Made by a program: the position numbers and the translations under genes. Below are positions 5,247 to 12,548 of a stretch of 12,548 bases of DNA, piece by piece. Each line of letters opens with the position of its first letter. The stretch's first letter is position 1. The notes under the pieces were generated by a model that had not been told where the DNA came from, did no database searches, and was given only the letters and a program-made list of their open reading frames with translations. Origin of the DNA: Bacillota bacterium (GTDB lineage: Bacteria; Bacillota; Clostridia; Clostridiales; Caloramatoraceae); the NCBI GenBank assembly GCA_023389275.1, contig JAEWEN010000104.1, positions 1-12,548 of the forward strand, read 5' to 3'.

Positions 5247-6932
5247 TTAGTTTTTAATATCTGACTTCATAAATGATATAAAGCTTAAAACTATAAACAC
5301 CACTGAACAAATTAAAAGCTGAACAGCTCCTGTTTCAATTGATAGTGTTATTCCATATTGAGTTTTTAACATCTCTGCCATAAAAGGAGATATCTTAAAC
5401 ATAGGTAAATTTACATATGCAAGTATATATTGTGTTACAGCACCTAGTTTAAGATTTGCAAGTATCATTGTTATAGGCATAGAACCTAAAAATAGTATTG
5501 ATGTTAAACCTACTGATACAGCTGTATTTTTTACTACTGTAGATAACATAAATGCCATTGATATAACAAATATTAAACTTACACTTGAAAGAAGCATTTT
5601 AGGAATCATATAAACAAAATAATTTGTTTGTATAATATTTTCTCCAGCTATACTTAAAACATCTGTAGATAAGCTATTAAATCCATAAACAAATCCACTT
5701 GATATTGTGTTTAATAAAACACTTACTAAAAGAACTATATATCCAATTAAAAATACTGATAAAAGTTTTGATAAAAGAATCTTAAATCTTGAAACTGGTC
5801 TTATAAGAAGAAGTCTTATTGTTCCTTTAGAAAACTCAGCTGATACAATACTTCCAGCTATTATAATTGCTAGTATTCCTGATATCATAACAAAAATATC
5901 ATATGATTTATCTACAATTCCACGAGCTGAATTATCAAACTCTAGCTGTGGTATATTATTCTCTAAGCTATACCATCCAAGTTTTATACCTTTTTCATTT
6001 TTAGCTTTATTTTCAGTATATATTTGTTTATAATCATCATATGTTTTTCCTAGGCTATCATTACCTTGACTAGTTTGTATTTTATACTCTTCCTCTGTAA
6101 GCATAGGAGCTGAGATATCTTGAGTTTTATATTCTATATCAGTTAAAGTATTGTTTTTCCAGTCATTAATGTCATAAGGTATTTTATTTTTTAGTCTATA
6201 TTGATTTATTTGTAATATATTTTTATCTAAATCTATTCCTCTTTTTATATTTTCTAGTTGATTATTTAATTCTTTATTGTCTTTATCTTTTTCTAAAGCT
6301 TTTTTAGTATCATCTAATTGCTTAGTACTATCTTTAATACTATTTTCTAATTTTTTAATACTTTTATTTAAATACGCAATATAATCGTTACTAATTATTG
6401 ATTTTTTAGCATCTTCATTTTCTTTAATTAATTTATTTTTCTCTTCTTTAAGCTTGTCCTGTGATAAAGTAAAATATCCATCAACGTCTCCAGGATTTAT
6501 GCTATATGCTACTTCCATAGCATTTAATATTACTTTATTATCAACTTTATTTAAAATAGAATCTATAATTACAACTTTACATGAGTTTGATAAATATGAG
6601 TTTAACTCTTCTTCCTTCCATCTTTCAGTATACTTTACCTTATTGTCTATTCTTAATTGATAATATTCTTTTTCAGCTTCAACAAATAGTTTTTCTATTT
6701 TACTTTCCTTTGTAGTTTTATTTGAAAGCTCTGTAATTCTACTTTCAATATAATTTAAATTATGTTTATCCCCTTCTAACATGTATTTTTTTTCTTTAGA
6801 GTTTGTGTAATTTATCATAATAGGTAATGCTATTGCAAAAATCATTATAAGTGCTATTAATATTTTTATACTTATTTTTTTAAACTGTTTACTATTTTCA
6901 TTTCTAGTTAAGTTTAATATTTTTCCTATCAC
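5247..6932 (-). CDS. ABC-2 type transporter permease with a large coiled-coil extracytoplasmic domain
   Basis: 561 residues from a GTG start at 6932 (AAGGGA four bases upstream), 15 nt after the ATPase stop. One membrane helix (about 22-42) is followed by about 300 residues predicted outside the membrane. These include a strongly charged coiled coil at about 155-240 (repeated K/E-rich heptads such as KKLENSIKDSTKQL). Then come five or six helices from about 345 to the end. The loop after the second helix carries SAEFSKGTIRLLLIRPVSR (364-382), the usual ABC-2 permease coupling segment that contacts the ATPase. This is the NatB/BcrB-like exporter class. With the ATPase (6948-7880) it would form the transporter. 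The substrate is unknown: peptide or antibiotic resistance, Na+ export or lipid handling are all possible. Confidence 0.9.
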   Translation of the reverse strand: MIGKILNLTRNENSKQFKKISIKILIALIMIFAIALPIMINYTNSKEKKYMLEGDKHNLNYIESRITELSNKTTKESKIEKLFVEAEKEYYQLRIDNKVKYTERWKEEELNSYLSNSCKVVIIDSILNKVDNKVILNAMEVAYSINPGDVDGYFTLSQDKLKEEKNKLIKENEDAKKSIISNDYIAYLNKSIKKLENSIKDSTKQLDDTKKALEKDKDNKELNNQLENIKRGIDLDKNILQINQYRLKNKIPYDINDWKNNTLTDIEYKTQDISAPMLTEEEYKIQTSQGNDSLGKTYDDYKQIYTENKAKNEKGIKLGWYSLENNIPQLEFDNSARGIVDKSYDIFVMISGILAIIIAGSIVSAEFSKGTIRLLLIRPVSRFKILLSKLLSVFLIGYIVLLVSVLLNTISSGFVYGFNSLSTDVLSIAGENIIQTNYFVYMIPKMLLSSVSLIFVISMAFMLSTVVKNTAVSVGLTSILFLGSMPITMILANLKLGAVTQYILAYVNLPMFKISPFMAEMLKTQYGITLSIETGAVQLLICSVVFIVLSFISFMKSDIKN

Positions 6933-6947
6933 AGTATCCCTTCCCTT

Positions 6948-7880
6948 CTATCTAATTTGTCCCTTTGACCCAGTTGTTACTTCCATAAACTCTTCTTCAA
7001 GTGTTTTAGACACAACTGTACCTGGATAAACATTTATTCCTTTGTTTAATAAAAGTTTGTTTATTTCTAAAGTATCTTCTTTTTTACATTTAATAAGCAA
7101 TCCATTTTCACCTTTAGATGGAGTTAAATCATCTCTAAACTCACTAATATATTCAATAGCCTTATCAATATTATTAACCTCAATTAAGTAAGTTTTATCT
7201 CCCTTAGATTTATCAAGTTTTATTTCACTTAGAGTTTTAATATCTATAATTTTTCCACCATCAATAATTCCAAATCTATCACACATTAGCTCCATTTCAC
7301 TTAAAAGGTGACTTGAAACAAGTACAGACAATCCTTCTTCCTTTGCAAGGTCTCTTAAAGTTTGACGAAGTTCTTTTATACCCATAGGATCTAGTCCATT
7401 TGTAGGCTCATCTAATATTAAAAGCTTTGGTTTATGTAAAAGAGCTTGTGCAACTCCTAACCTTTGTCTCATACCTAAAGAATAACTTTTAACTTTATTA
7501 TTAATCCTATTTTCAAGCTTAACCATTTTAACAACTTCATCAATACGCTGCTTTGTAATTCCACTATGCATTTTTGCATAAAGCTTTAAGTTATCCATAC
7601 CACTTAGGTATCCATACATTTCAGGATTTTCAATTATTCCTCCTACATTTGCAAGAGCCTTTTCAAAATCTGTTTTTACATTTTTTCCTTTGATAAAAAT
7701 TTCACCTTCATCAATTTTTAAAAGTCCTGTAATCATTTTTATAGTAGTAGTTTTTCCAGCTCCATTTGGTCCTAAAAATCCAAATATCTCCCCTTCATTA
7801 ACTGTAAAACTTATATTATCTACTACCTTTCTTTTTCCTAAAATCTTAGTAACATTTTTTAATTCTAATACTGAATTCAT
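6948..7880 (-). CDS. ABC transporter ATP-binding protein (BcrA/NatA-like exporter class)
   Basis: 310 residues, ATG 7880 behind AAGGTGAAGGT. All nucleotide-binding motifs are present: Walker A GPNGAGKT (37-44), signature YSLGMRQRLG (133-142), Walker B LLILDEPTNGLDP (153-165) and H-loop H191. The Q-loop position reads GGIIENP with Glu in place of Gln, as is common in the bacitracin-exporter (BcrA) subgroup. A C-terminal extension of about 90 residues (from about 215) is also typical of this subgroup. It is the first gene of a two-gene operon and powers the permease encoded 15 nt downstream. No two-component system is adjacent, unlike many bacitracin-type loci. The upstream region holds a tandem 11-bp repeat that could bind a regulator. 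Confidence 0.95.
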   Translation of the reverse strand: MNSVLELKNVTKILGKRKVVDNISFTVNEGEIFGFLGPNGAGKTTTIKMITGLLKIDEGEIFIKGKNVKTDFEKALANVGGIIENPEMYGYLSGMDNLKLYAKMHSGITKQRIDEVVKMVKLENRINNKVKSYSLGMRQRLGVAQALLHKPKLLILDEPTNGLDPMGIKELRQTLRDLAKEEGLSVLVSSHLLSEMELMCDRFGIIDGGKIIDIKTLSEIKLDKSKGDKTYLIEVNNIDKAIEYISEFRDDLTPSKGENGLLIKCKKEDTLEINKLLLNKGINVYPGTVVSKTLEEEFMEVTTGSKGQIR

Positions 7881-7955
7881 ACCTTCACCTTCTTTTCTTT
7901 ATCTTCATGACTCTATACATATAATAACTATTAATTCTTAAAAAGTTATACTTAA

Positions 7956-7977
7956 ATTTCTTAAGAATTTCTTAAGA
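7956..7977. repeat. Tandem 11-bp repeat, operator-like
   Basis: ATTTCTTAAGA occurs twice without a gap (7956-7966, 7967-7977). Each unit contains the palindrome TTCTTAAGAA when the next bases are included. More CTTAA cores occur at 7937 and 7951. It lies about 75 bp upstream of the ABC ATPase start and about 100 bp upstream of the flavoprotein gene, in the divergent gap. One helical turn of spacing would suit a cooperative regulator of either gene. Confidence 0.5.
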
Positions 7978-8007
7978 AAATCTAACAATATTAAAAAAAT
8001 AACAATT

Positions 8008-8042
8008 ATGGTATTTTGAAATTTTTATGTTAAAATTACCAT
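8008..8042 (+). promoter_or_regulatory. Promoter region of the flavoprotein gene within an inverted repeat
   Basis: ATGGTA (8008-8013) and TACCAT (8037-8042) are inverted, and the match continues inward as TTTT/AAAA after one unpaired base. TAAAAT at 8031-8036 is the best -10 candidate, with a poor -35 about 18 bases upstream. The repeat therefore brackets the likely promoter, as a repressor site might. Confidence 0.35.
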
Positions 8043-8076
8043 GGGTGTGTGAATTTTTTGAAAGGAAGTGACTTTT

Positions 8077-9315
8077 ATGCCTAGTCATATTATGGAAGAA
8101 GCTAAAAGATGCCTACAATGTAAAGTACCTAGATGTAAACAAGGATGCCCTGTTAGCACCCCTGTAAATGAATGTATAAATATGCTTTTAAATGGAGACA
8201 TTGTAAAAGCTGGAGAAAAACTATTTGAAAACAATCCATTATCTGTTGTTTGTTCTTTAGTTTGTCCCCACGAAAAACATTGTGAAGGTCATTGTGTGCT
8301 TTCTAATAAAGGTAATCCTATTCATTGGAGTAGTATTGAGCATTATATATCTAACTACTATTTAGACAAAATGGATAGTGAATCAAAGGTTAATCACAAT
8401 AAGAAAGTAGCTATAATAGGCTCAGGCCCTGCTGGAATTACTCTTTCATTTATCTTAGCAGCGAAAGGATACGACATTACAATCTTTGAAACAAATGATA
8501 AAATTGGTGGAGTTTTAAGGTACGGTATACCTGATTTTAGATTACCTAGAAACATATTAGATAAAATAGAGGAAAGACTTAGAAGTAACGGAGTAAAAAT
8601 TAAACCTAACTGTATAGTAGTTTCCGTGCCCTCTATTGATGATTTATTTAGAGATGGATATAAAGCTGTATTTATAGGTACAGGTGTATGGAGTCCTAAA
8701 CCCCTTGGAATTAAAGGAGAAACATATGGACATGTTCACTATGCAATAGATTATCTAAAAAGCCCAAGCGTATACTCTTTAGGTAAAAAAGTATGTGTAA
8801 TTGGTGCTGGTAACGTTGCAATGGACGTTGCAAGAACTGCACTTAGAAAAGGCGCTAATCAAGTTTTTATAATGTATAGAAAAGGCGAAGAGGACATGCC
8901 TGCTAGTAATCATGAGCTTGAATATGCTAAGGTAGATGGAGTTGAATTTGAGTTTTATAAAAGTCCTATTGAAATAACTGAAAAAGGTGTTAAATACATA
9001 GAGACTAAAAAAGTTGAAGAAAACGGTGAAGAGAAATTAATAACAATTGAAGGTAGCGAAGGACTTCTTGAAGTTGATTCTGTTATTGTAGCAGCAGGTC
9101 AAAGAACAAGCATGAGTATTTACTCATATGCTAAGGGAATAGAGCTAAATGAACATGGCCTTATTAAGGCAGATGAATTTGGTAGAACAACAAGACCTGG
9201 AATCTTTGCTTCTGGAGACGTTGTAACTGGAGCTAGAACTGTTGTTGAAGCAGTTAAATTCTCTAAAACAGTTGCAAATTCAATTGATGAGTATATATCT
9301 ACATTAGAAGATTAA
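8077..9315 (+). CDS. GltD-like NAD(P)-dependent Fe-S flavoprotein oxidoreductase
   Basis: I start at ATG 8077 (412 residues), five bases after AAGGAAGTGA, a near-perfect ribosome binding site; the in-frame GTG at 8068 lies inside that site. The N-terminal domain carries the two cysteine sets for [4Fe-4S] clusters: C12, C15, C20, C24 and C59, C63, C69, C73. An FAD Rossmann motif VAIIGSGPAG (111-120) follows, then an NAD(P) motif VIGAGNVAMDVA (241-252) and the closing FAD motif GIFASGDVVTGA (375-386). This is the glutamate synthase small subunit/NfnB/dihydropyrimidine dehydrogenase N-terminal family. It moves electrons between NAD(P)H, flavin and Fe-S centres. No glutamate synthase large subunit or NfnA partner lies beside it, so the electron acceptor is unknown. 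It is a single-gene unit with a strong terminator. Confidence 0.92.
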   Translation: MPSHIMEEAKRCLQCKVPRCKQGCPVSTPVNECINMLLNGDIVKAGEKLFENNPLSVVCSLVCPHEKHCEGHCVLSNKGNPIHWSSIEHYISNYYLDKMDSESKVNHNKKVAIIGSGPAGITLSFILAAKGYDITIFETNDKIGGVLRYGIPDFRLPRNILDKIEERLRSNGVKIKPNCIVVSVPSIDDLFRDGYKAVFIGTGVWSPKPLGIKGETYGHVHYAIDYLKSPSVYSLGKKVCVIGAGNVAMDVARTALRKGANQVFIMYRKGEEDMPASNHELEYAKVDGVEFEFYKSPIEITEKGVKYIETKKVEENGEEKLITIEGSEGLLEVDSVIVAAGQRTSMSIYSYAKGIELNEHGLIKADEFGRTTRPGIFASGDVVTGARTVVEAVKFSKTVANSIDEYISTLED

Positions 9316-9327
9316 AAGTATTATATG

Positions 9328-9366
9328 AAAAAAGCCTGTACAGATTTAATGTACAGGCTTTTTTTA
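9328..9366 (+). terminator. Intrinsic terminator after the flavoprotein gene
   Basis: AAGCCTGTAC (9332-9341) and GTACAGGCTT (9351-9360) form a perfect 10-bp stem with a 9-base loop, followed by TTTTT. An A-run before it lets it work on the reverse strand too. Confidence 0.9.
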
Positions 9367-9381
9367 CTAATAATTTCCTTA

Positions 9382-9411
9382 TTGCATATATAATAATATA
9401 TGTTTTAATAT
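9382..9411 (+). promoter_or_regulatory. Probable promoter of the M20 amidohydrolase gene
   Basis: TTGCAT (9382-9387), 18 bases, TAATAT (9406-9411), with a short leader of about 23 nt before the ATG at 9441. The terminator at 9328-9366 isolates it from the gene before. Confidence 0.4.
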
Positions 9412-9440
9412 AAGTAACTACCATTTTAAGGAGAATTAGT

Positions 9441-10616
9441 ATGAATATAGAAAATATTATTCAAGACAATATAGATTATCTAATTAAAATTAGAAGATAC
9501 TTTCATGAAAACCCTGAGTTAAGTGGAGAAGAAAAAAAAACATACACCAAAATAACAAATGAACTTAAAAAATTTAATATAAATTATAAAAAGGTTGGAA
9601 ATTATGGAGTAATTGGATTTTTAGAAGGAAAAGAAGTAGGTAAAACTCTTCTTTTAAGAGCAGATATTGATGCTCTTCCTATTGAAGAAAGTGAAAATAA
9701 TTTATGCAGTAAAAAAAAGTCTGTTTCAAAAATTAAAGGAATTTCCCATATGTGTGGTCATGATGGACATACAGCAATAATGCTTACAGCAGCTAAGGTT
9801 CTTTCAGAAATTAAAAACAATATAAAAGGAAGAGTTATATTTTGCTTTGAGTCTGGAGAAGAAAAAGGCACTGGAATTGAAGATATGATCAGCTCACTTA
9901 AAAATGAAAAAGTAGATGGTGTTTGGGGAATTCATATATATTTTGATATAGACTCTGGAAAAATATCAGTAGAAGAAGGCCCTGTTATGGCAGGTAATAT
10001 AAAATTTAACGTTAAGGTTAACGGAAAAGGTGGACATGGTGCTATGCCTGAAGAGGCAATTGACCCTATTAACTGCGCTGCTCAAATTCTTAATTCACTT
10101 AATACTATAAACTCTAGAATAATAAGTTCCAAAGAAAATTTCACCTTAACAGTTGGGCAAATTCATGGAGGAGATGCAGATAATATAATACCTGAAAGTG
10201 TATGGTTTTCAGGTACAATAAGGTACTATGAAGAAGAAATAAAAGACAAAATTGTAGATAGCTTTTCAAATATAGTAAAAGGAATATCTAGTGCTAATAA
10301 CTGTATATCACAAATAGATTGGAGCGGATCTAATAGCCCTGTTGTTAACAACAAAGAAGTATCTCTATTTGCTAAAGAATCTATTGAAAAATCACTTGGA
10401 AAACAGTATTTATGTAGTCACTCTCCATGGCTTGCTTCAGATTCTATGAGTGAATACCTAAAAAAATATAAAGGTGTTTATGCCTTTTTAGGAACTAAAA
10501 ATCCTACACTTGGAACAGGTGCTTGTCATCATAATCCTTTATTTGATATAGATGAAAAAGCCCTTGAAAATGGCCTTATTGCAACAATTAACTTTGCCTT
10601 AGACTTTTTAAAATAA
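9441..10616 (+). CDS. M20 family (M20D-type) metallo-amidohydrolase
   Basis: 391 residues, ATG behind AAGGAG. It is a cytosolic two-metal hydrolase of the N-acyl amino acid amidohydrolase/hippurate hydrolase/IAA-amino acid hydrolase group. Key segments: RRYFHENPELSGEE (18-31), LRADIDALP (72-80), the metal-binding HMCGHDGH (103-110, with C105 and H107), SGEEKGTG (138-145, E140/E141) and GIH165. A dimerisation lid domain with VNGKGGHGAMPEEAIDP follows, and the last metal ligand is in CHHNPLFDID (H364). Length and motif set are complete, so it should be active. It would release an amino acid from an acylated, peptide-like or conjugated substrate; the true substrate is unknown. It is a single-gene unit, convergent with the mutS2-like gene. 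Confidence 0.93.
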   Translation: MNIENIIQDNIDYLIKIRRYFHENPELSGEEKKTYTKITNELKKFNINYKKVGNYGVIGFLEGKEVGKTLLLRADIDALPIEESENNLCSKKKSVSKIKGISHMCGHDGHTAIMLTAAKVLSEIKNNIKGRVIFCFESGEEKGTGIEDMISSLKNEKVDGVWGIHIYFDIDSGKISVEEGPVMAGNIKFNVKVNGKGGHGAMPEEAIDPINCAAQILNSLNTINSRIISSKENFTLTVGQIHGGDADNIIPESVWFSGTIRYYEEEIKDKIVDSFSNIVKGISSANNCISQIDWSGSNSPVVNNKEVSLFAKESIEKSLGKQYLCSHSPWLASDSMSEYLKKYKGVYAFLGTKNPTLGTGACHHNPLFDIDEKALENGLIATINFALDFLK

Positions 10617-10632
10617 ATTACTGAAAATATAA

Positions 10633-10671
10633 AACAAAGGCTCAAGTATATAATTTTCTTAAGCCTTTGTT
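10633..10671. terminator. Bidirectional terminator between the amidohydrolase and the mutS2-like gene
   Basis: AACAAAGGCT (10633-10642) and AGCCTTTGTT (10662-10671) form a 10-bp stem that extends by AAG/CTT after one mismatch. The T-rich flank is better on the reverse strand (TTTTATATTTT), where it ends the mutS2-like transcript. Confidence 0.85.
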
Positions 10672-10680
10672 ATTTAAAAT

Positions 10681-12243
10681 TTATTTTCTATTTCTTATTT
10701 CTTTTTGTATCTTTTTTAAAGCCTTTTTAGATCCTCTTTCTATATCTCTTTCTAGCTTTCTTTCCTTGAAACTTACAAATAAAGAATCTAAATCATACCC
10801 TTGTGGATATAACTGATTAGCTCTAAGCTCTAGCTTTAATCTTGATACGTGAATATTAACAAATTCATTTTTATAAAAAACTTTTATATTATTATAATCA
10901 TCTAATCCTTCATAAACTATAGCACTTTCATTAATTTCTAAAAGTAAAACTTTATCGCCTTTTTCATATTTAAAGTTTTCTTTTAAAGTCTTATTTTCAA
11001 CTTCTTCTTTTTTATTTATTTTACTTTCTTTAACCATAGAATAATCATATTGTTTACTATCTATATACCTTTTAGCTTTTTCTAGAATAGAATCTTTAAT
11101 TCCCATTTTCTTAGATATCCAAAGTGCATTACTTTGACCTGACTTTCCTATTAAAAGCTTGTATAGTGGATTAAGTGTTTCCTTTTCAAACTCCATTGCT
11201 GCATTTTCAAAATCCTTATGATTACTTGAAAAGTTTTTAATCTCTCCATAATGGGTTGTTGCAACAGTTATACTGCCTTTATGATAAAACTCTTCTAACA
11301 CAGCAATTGCAAGTGCAGCACCTTCATTAGGTTCTGTTCCACTTCCTATTTCATCACATAAAATTAAACTTGATTTATTACATTCATTAAGTATGCTTGA
11401 TAAATTTTTCATATGAGATGAAAATGTACTTAGTGAATTTTCAATGCTTTGATTATCTCCAATATCTACAAAAATTTTATCAAATACACACATAGTAGTT
11501 TCCTTATCTGCCCTTATATGAAAGCCACTTTGGATTGCTAATGTTAATATTCCTACTGTTTTTAAAACAATAGTTTTTCCTCCAGCATTAGGTCCAGTTA
11601 TTATTAATGACCTATAGTCTTTTCCTATTGAAAAGTTTAAAGGAACAATACTACCTTTTAAAAGTGGATGCTTTCCATTTACAATGTTTATATATCCAGT
11701 TGAATTTAAATTAGGTTTTATACCATTTATAGCTTTACTATATTTTGCCTTAGCAAATATCATATCAAACTCAGCTATTATTTCTATATTCATTCTTATT
11801 TCCCTAATGTTTTCACATATAAGGTTACTAATCTCCCCTAGTATTCTATATTCTTCAACCATTTCCTCGGTTTTTAAAATACTAAGCTCTGTTGTATATT
11901 TTGATATAGTAGCAGGTTCCATAAAAACAGTAGAACCTTTTGAAGATACCTCAATAATTGTTCCTTCAACTTGATTTTTATAAGATGCTTTAATAGGCAC
12001 TGTAAATCTTTCATTTCTTTTACTTATGAAAAACTCTTGTATATATTTTTTATGGTTAGGATTTTGTAAAAACTTCTTTAGCTTTTCTTGTATTTTTCCT
12101 TCACATAAGTCTATATTTCTTCTTATCTTTTTTAAACTACTACTAGCATTGGAATCTACTATAGATCCTTTTATACTTTTTTCTATTTCCTCTTCTATAT
12201 TTTTATATTCTAAAATAGCCTCTGGTTCTAAAAATATATACAA
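10681..12243 (-). CDS. MutS2-like ATPase without Smr domain, 5' part missing (interrupted by a transposon)
   Basis: The open frame encodes 520 residues, but its TTG at 12243 has no ribosome binding site and only two codons separate it from a stop (12250-12252). The protein starts in the middle of the MutS2 core: IEEEIEKSIKGSIVDSNASS matches the region about 120 residues into B. subtilis MutS2, so roughly the first 115-125 residues are absent. The lever/clamp and ATPase parts are whole: Walker A GPNAGGKT (217-224), STFSSHM (272-278), Walker B LILCDEIGSGTEP (293-305) and H-loop TTHYGE (329-334). The C-terminus (LYPQGYDLDSLFVSFKERK, then a basic tail) lacks the Smr nuclease domain. This makes it the shorter Clostridium-type MutS2 paralogue. 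MutS2 proteins act on recombination intermediates or stalled ribosomes. TnpB and its 3' RNA segment sit directly upstream. It is probably a pseudogene unless the element is spliced out of the mRNA. Confidence 0.85.
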   Translation of the reverse strand: MYIFLEPEAILEYKNIEEEIEKSIKGSIVDSNASSSLKKIRRNIDLCEGKIQEKLKKFLQNPNHKKYIQEFFISKRNERFTVPIKASYKNQVEGTIIEVSSKGSTVFMEPATISKYTTELSILKTEEMVEEYRILGEISNLICENIREIRMNIEIIAEFDMIFAKAKYSKAINGIKPNLNSTGYINIVNGKHPLLKGSIVPLNFSIGKDYRSLIITGPNAGGKTIVLKTVGILTLAIQSGFHIRADKETTMCVFDKIFVDIGDNQSIENSLSTFSSHMKNLSSILNECNKSSLILCDEIGSGTEPNEGAALAIAVLEEFYHKGSITVATTHYGEIKNFSSNHKDFENAAMEFEKETLNPLYKLLIGKSGQSNALWISKKMGIKDSILEKAKRYIDSKQYDYSMVKESKINKKEEVENKTLKENFKYEKGDKVLLLEINESAIVYEGLDDYNNIKVFYKNEFVNIHVSRLKLELRANQLYPQGYDLDSLFVSFKERKLERDIERGSKKALKKIQKEIRNRK

Positions 12244-12249
12244 ATGTAC

Positions 12250-12454
12250 TTACTTTTAGATATTTCGCACTTTTGTTACTTAAGTAACCTTAAAGCCTTG
12301 GTTGAGCCAGTGCATAAATAAAGTTTTTACTTTATTTATCTCCCACAACCGTATTTTTAAATTTTATATAAAAAGATTTTATTTAACCCTCACTTTTTAG
12401 TGATAAAATATAAACTCCTTTAAAGGTTTATTTATATTTGTGATTAAATACTTT
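12250..12454 (-). ncRNA. Putative TnpB-associated omega (reRNA-like) guide RNA region / transposon right end
   Basis: The 205 nt between the TnpB stop and the mutS2-like frame are non-coding and unusually structured. Elements: ATAAAC/GTTTAT (12410-12431); TCACT-TTTT-AGTGA (12390-12403); a perfect 11-bp stem with a 4-base loop (12314-12339) inside an outer GGTTG/CAACC stem (12300-12304, 12346-12350); and the palindrome GTTACTTAAGTAAC (12275-12288). In IS200/IS605 and IS607 elements the right end after tnpB encodes the omega RNA, whose guide is the flanking DNA. Here the guide would be read from the mutS2-like gene. The position and folding fit. The exact 3' end of the element cannot be fixed from one side. 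Confidence 0.5.
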
Positions 12455-12548
12455 TTAAACTCTATTTTTAAGAATTTCTTTTACTTTTTTAAAGTTTGTA
12501 TATAAGCTAATTTCTTTATCATCTTTTCTATTTAATATATTTTTACTA
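12455..12548 (-). CDS. C-terminal fragment of a TnpB-family (IS605/IS607 OrfB) RNA-guided nuclease
   Basis: Thirty codons in one reverse frame run from the right edge to TAA at 12455-12457. They begin SKNILNRKDDKEI and end KKVKEILKNRV. This matches the tail after the last RuvC aspartate in many TnpB proteins (D-x-NASxNIxxR, then D-x-EI-x-x-YT-x-x-x-x-VK-x-IL). The catalytic domain is outside the window, so activity cannot be judged. The structured 3' segment and the break in the mutS2-like gene directly downstream support the call. Clustered N-S-K-N-I residues alone would be weak evidence; the combination makes it likely. Confidence 0.65.
   Translation of the reverse strand, partial: SKNILNRKDDKEISLYTNFKKVKEILKNRV

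Larger units (their letters stand above)
12250..12548 (-). mobile_element. Right end of a TnpB-carrying insertion element inside the mutS2-like gene
   Basis: The TnpB tail plus its structured 3' segment replace the expected N-terminal codons of the mutS2-like gene. The boundary is near 12240-12252, where MutS2-like sequence begins. The left end, any tnpA transposase and a possible group I intron (IStron) are beyond the window. The IS family (IS605, IS607 or a solo tnpB element) is therefore open. Confidence 0.55.

Noticed and set aside
12241..12243. TTG as a genuine start of the mutS2-like gene
   Set aside because: No ribosome binding site, and homologues have about 120 more N-terminal residues; the frame is broken by the insertion.
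12440..12451. Third copy of the GTGATTAAATCAC palindrome
   Set aside because: Only one arm matches; in such AT-rich sequence a half site is expected by chance.
1..12548. CRISPR array, tRNA or rRNA genes
   Set aside because: No regularly spaced repeats and no cloverleaf or conserved rRNA segments were seen.

Overview
The window is very AT-rich, with strong AGGAGG-like ribosome binding sites, short intergenic gaps and many hairpin-plus-T-run terminators. With the protein families present (clostridial-type chemoreceptor, lone GltD-like flavoprotein, Smr-less MutS2 paralogue, HesB-like selenoprotein), this points to an anaerobic Firmicute of the genus Clostridium or a close relative. This is an inference from sequence character; no species can be named.

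Layout. 1-1082 holds leftward genes: the N-terminus of an OsmC-family protein cut by the window edge, two small tandem paralogues of unknown function, and a 94-residue HesB-like selenoprotein. The selenoprotein has an in-frame UGA at codon 35, so it is invisible to ordinary ORF calling. A compact hairpin in the right place for a bacterial SECIS follows the UGA. The 309-bp divergent gap after it holds promoters, a palindrome and a long AT hairpin. 1407-2747 is a rightward NCS2 purine (xanthine-type) permease, convergent with a leftward chemoreceptor (2850-4589). Further leftward units are a YaiI/YqxD-family protein (4706-5140) and an ABC exporter operon (ATPase 6948-7880, permease 5247-6932). 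Rightward again are a GltD-like Fe-S flavoprotein (8077-9315) and an M20 amidohydrolase (9441-10616). The last 1.9 kb, leftward, is a MutS2-like gene whose 5' part is missing. Where the N-terminus should be lies the end of a transposon: the last 30 codons of a TnpB-like protein followed by a structured non-coding segment that resembles a TnpB guide (omega) RNA.

Most notable points. (1) The HesB-like selenoprotein gene, a known family, is read here from an interrupted frame. (2) The selenoprotein gene and the OsmC gene carry the same 13-bp palindrome (GTGAyTTAATCAC, reading leftward), each exactly 22 nt before a TATAyT -10-like box. This suggests a shared Crp/Fnr-like activator acting on two small thiol/selenol redox or Fe-S proteins. 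(3) A TnpB element interrupts the MutS2 paralogue; whether it is an IStron that can be spliced out cannot be seen from this side.

How genes may work together: the ABC pair forms one exporter. The OsmC and HesB genes may form a regulon with each other. The other genes look like independent single-gene units bounded by their own terminators.
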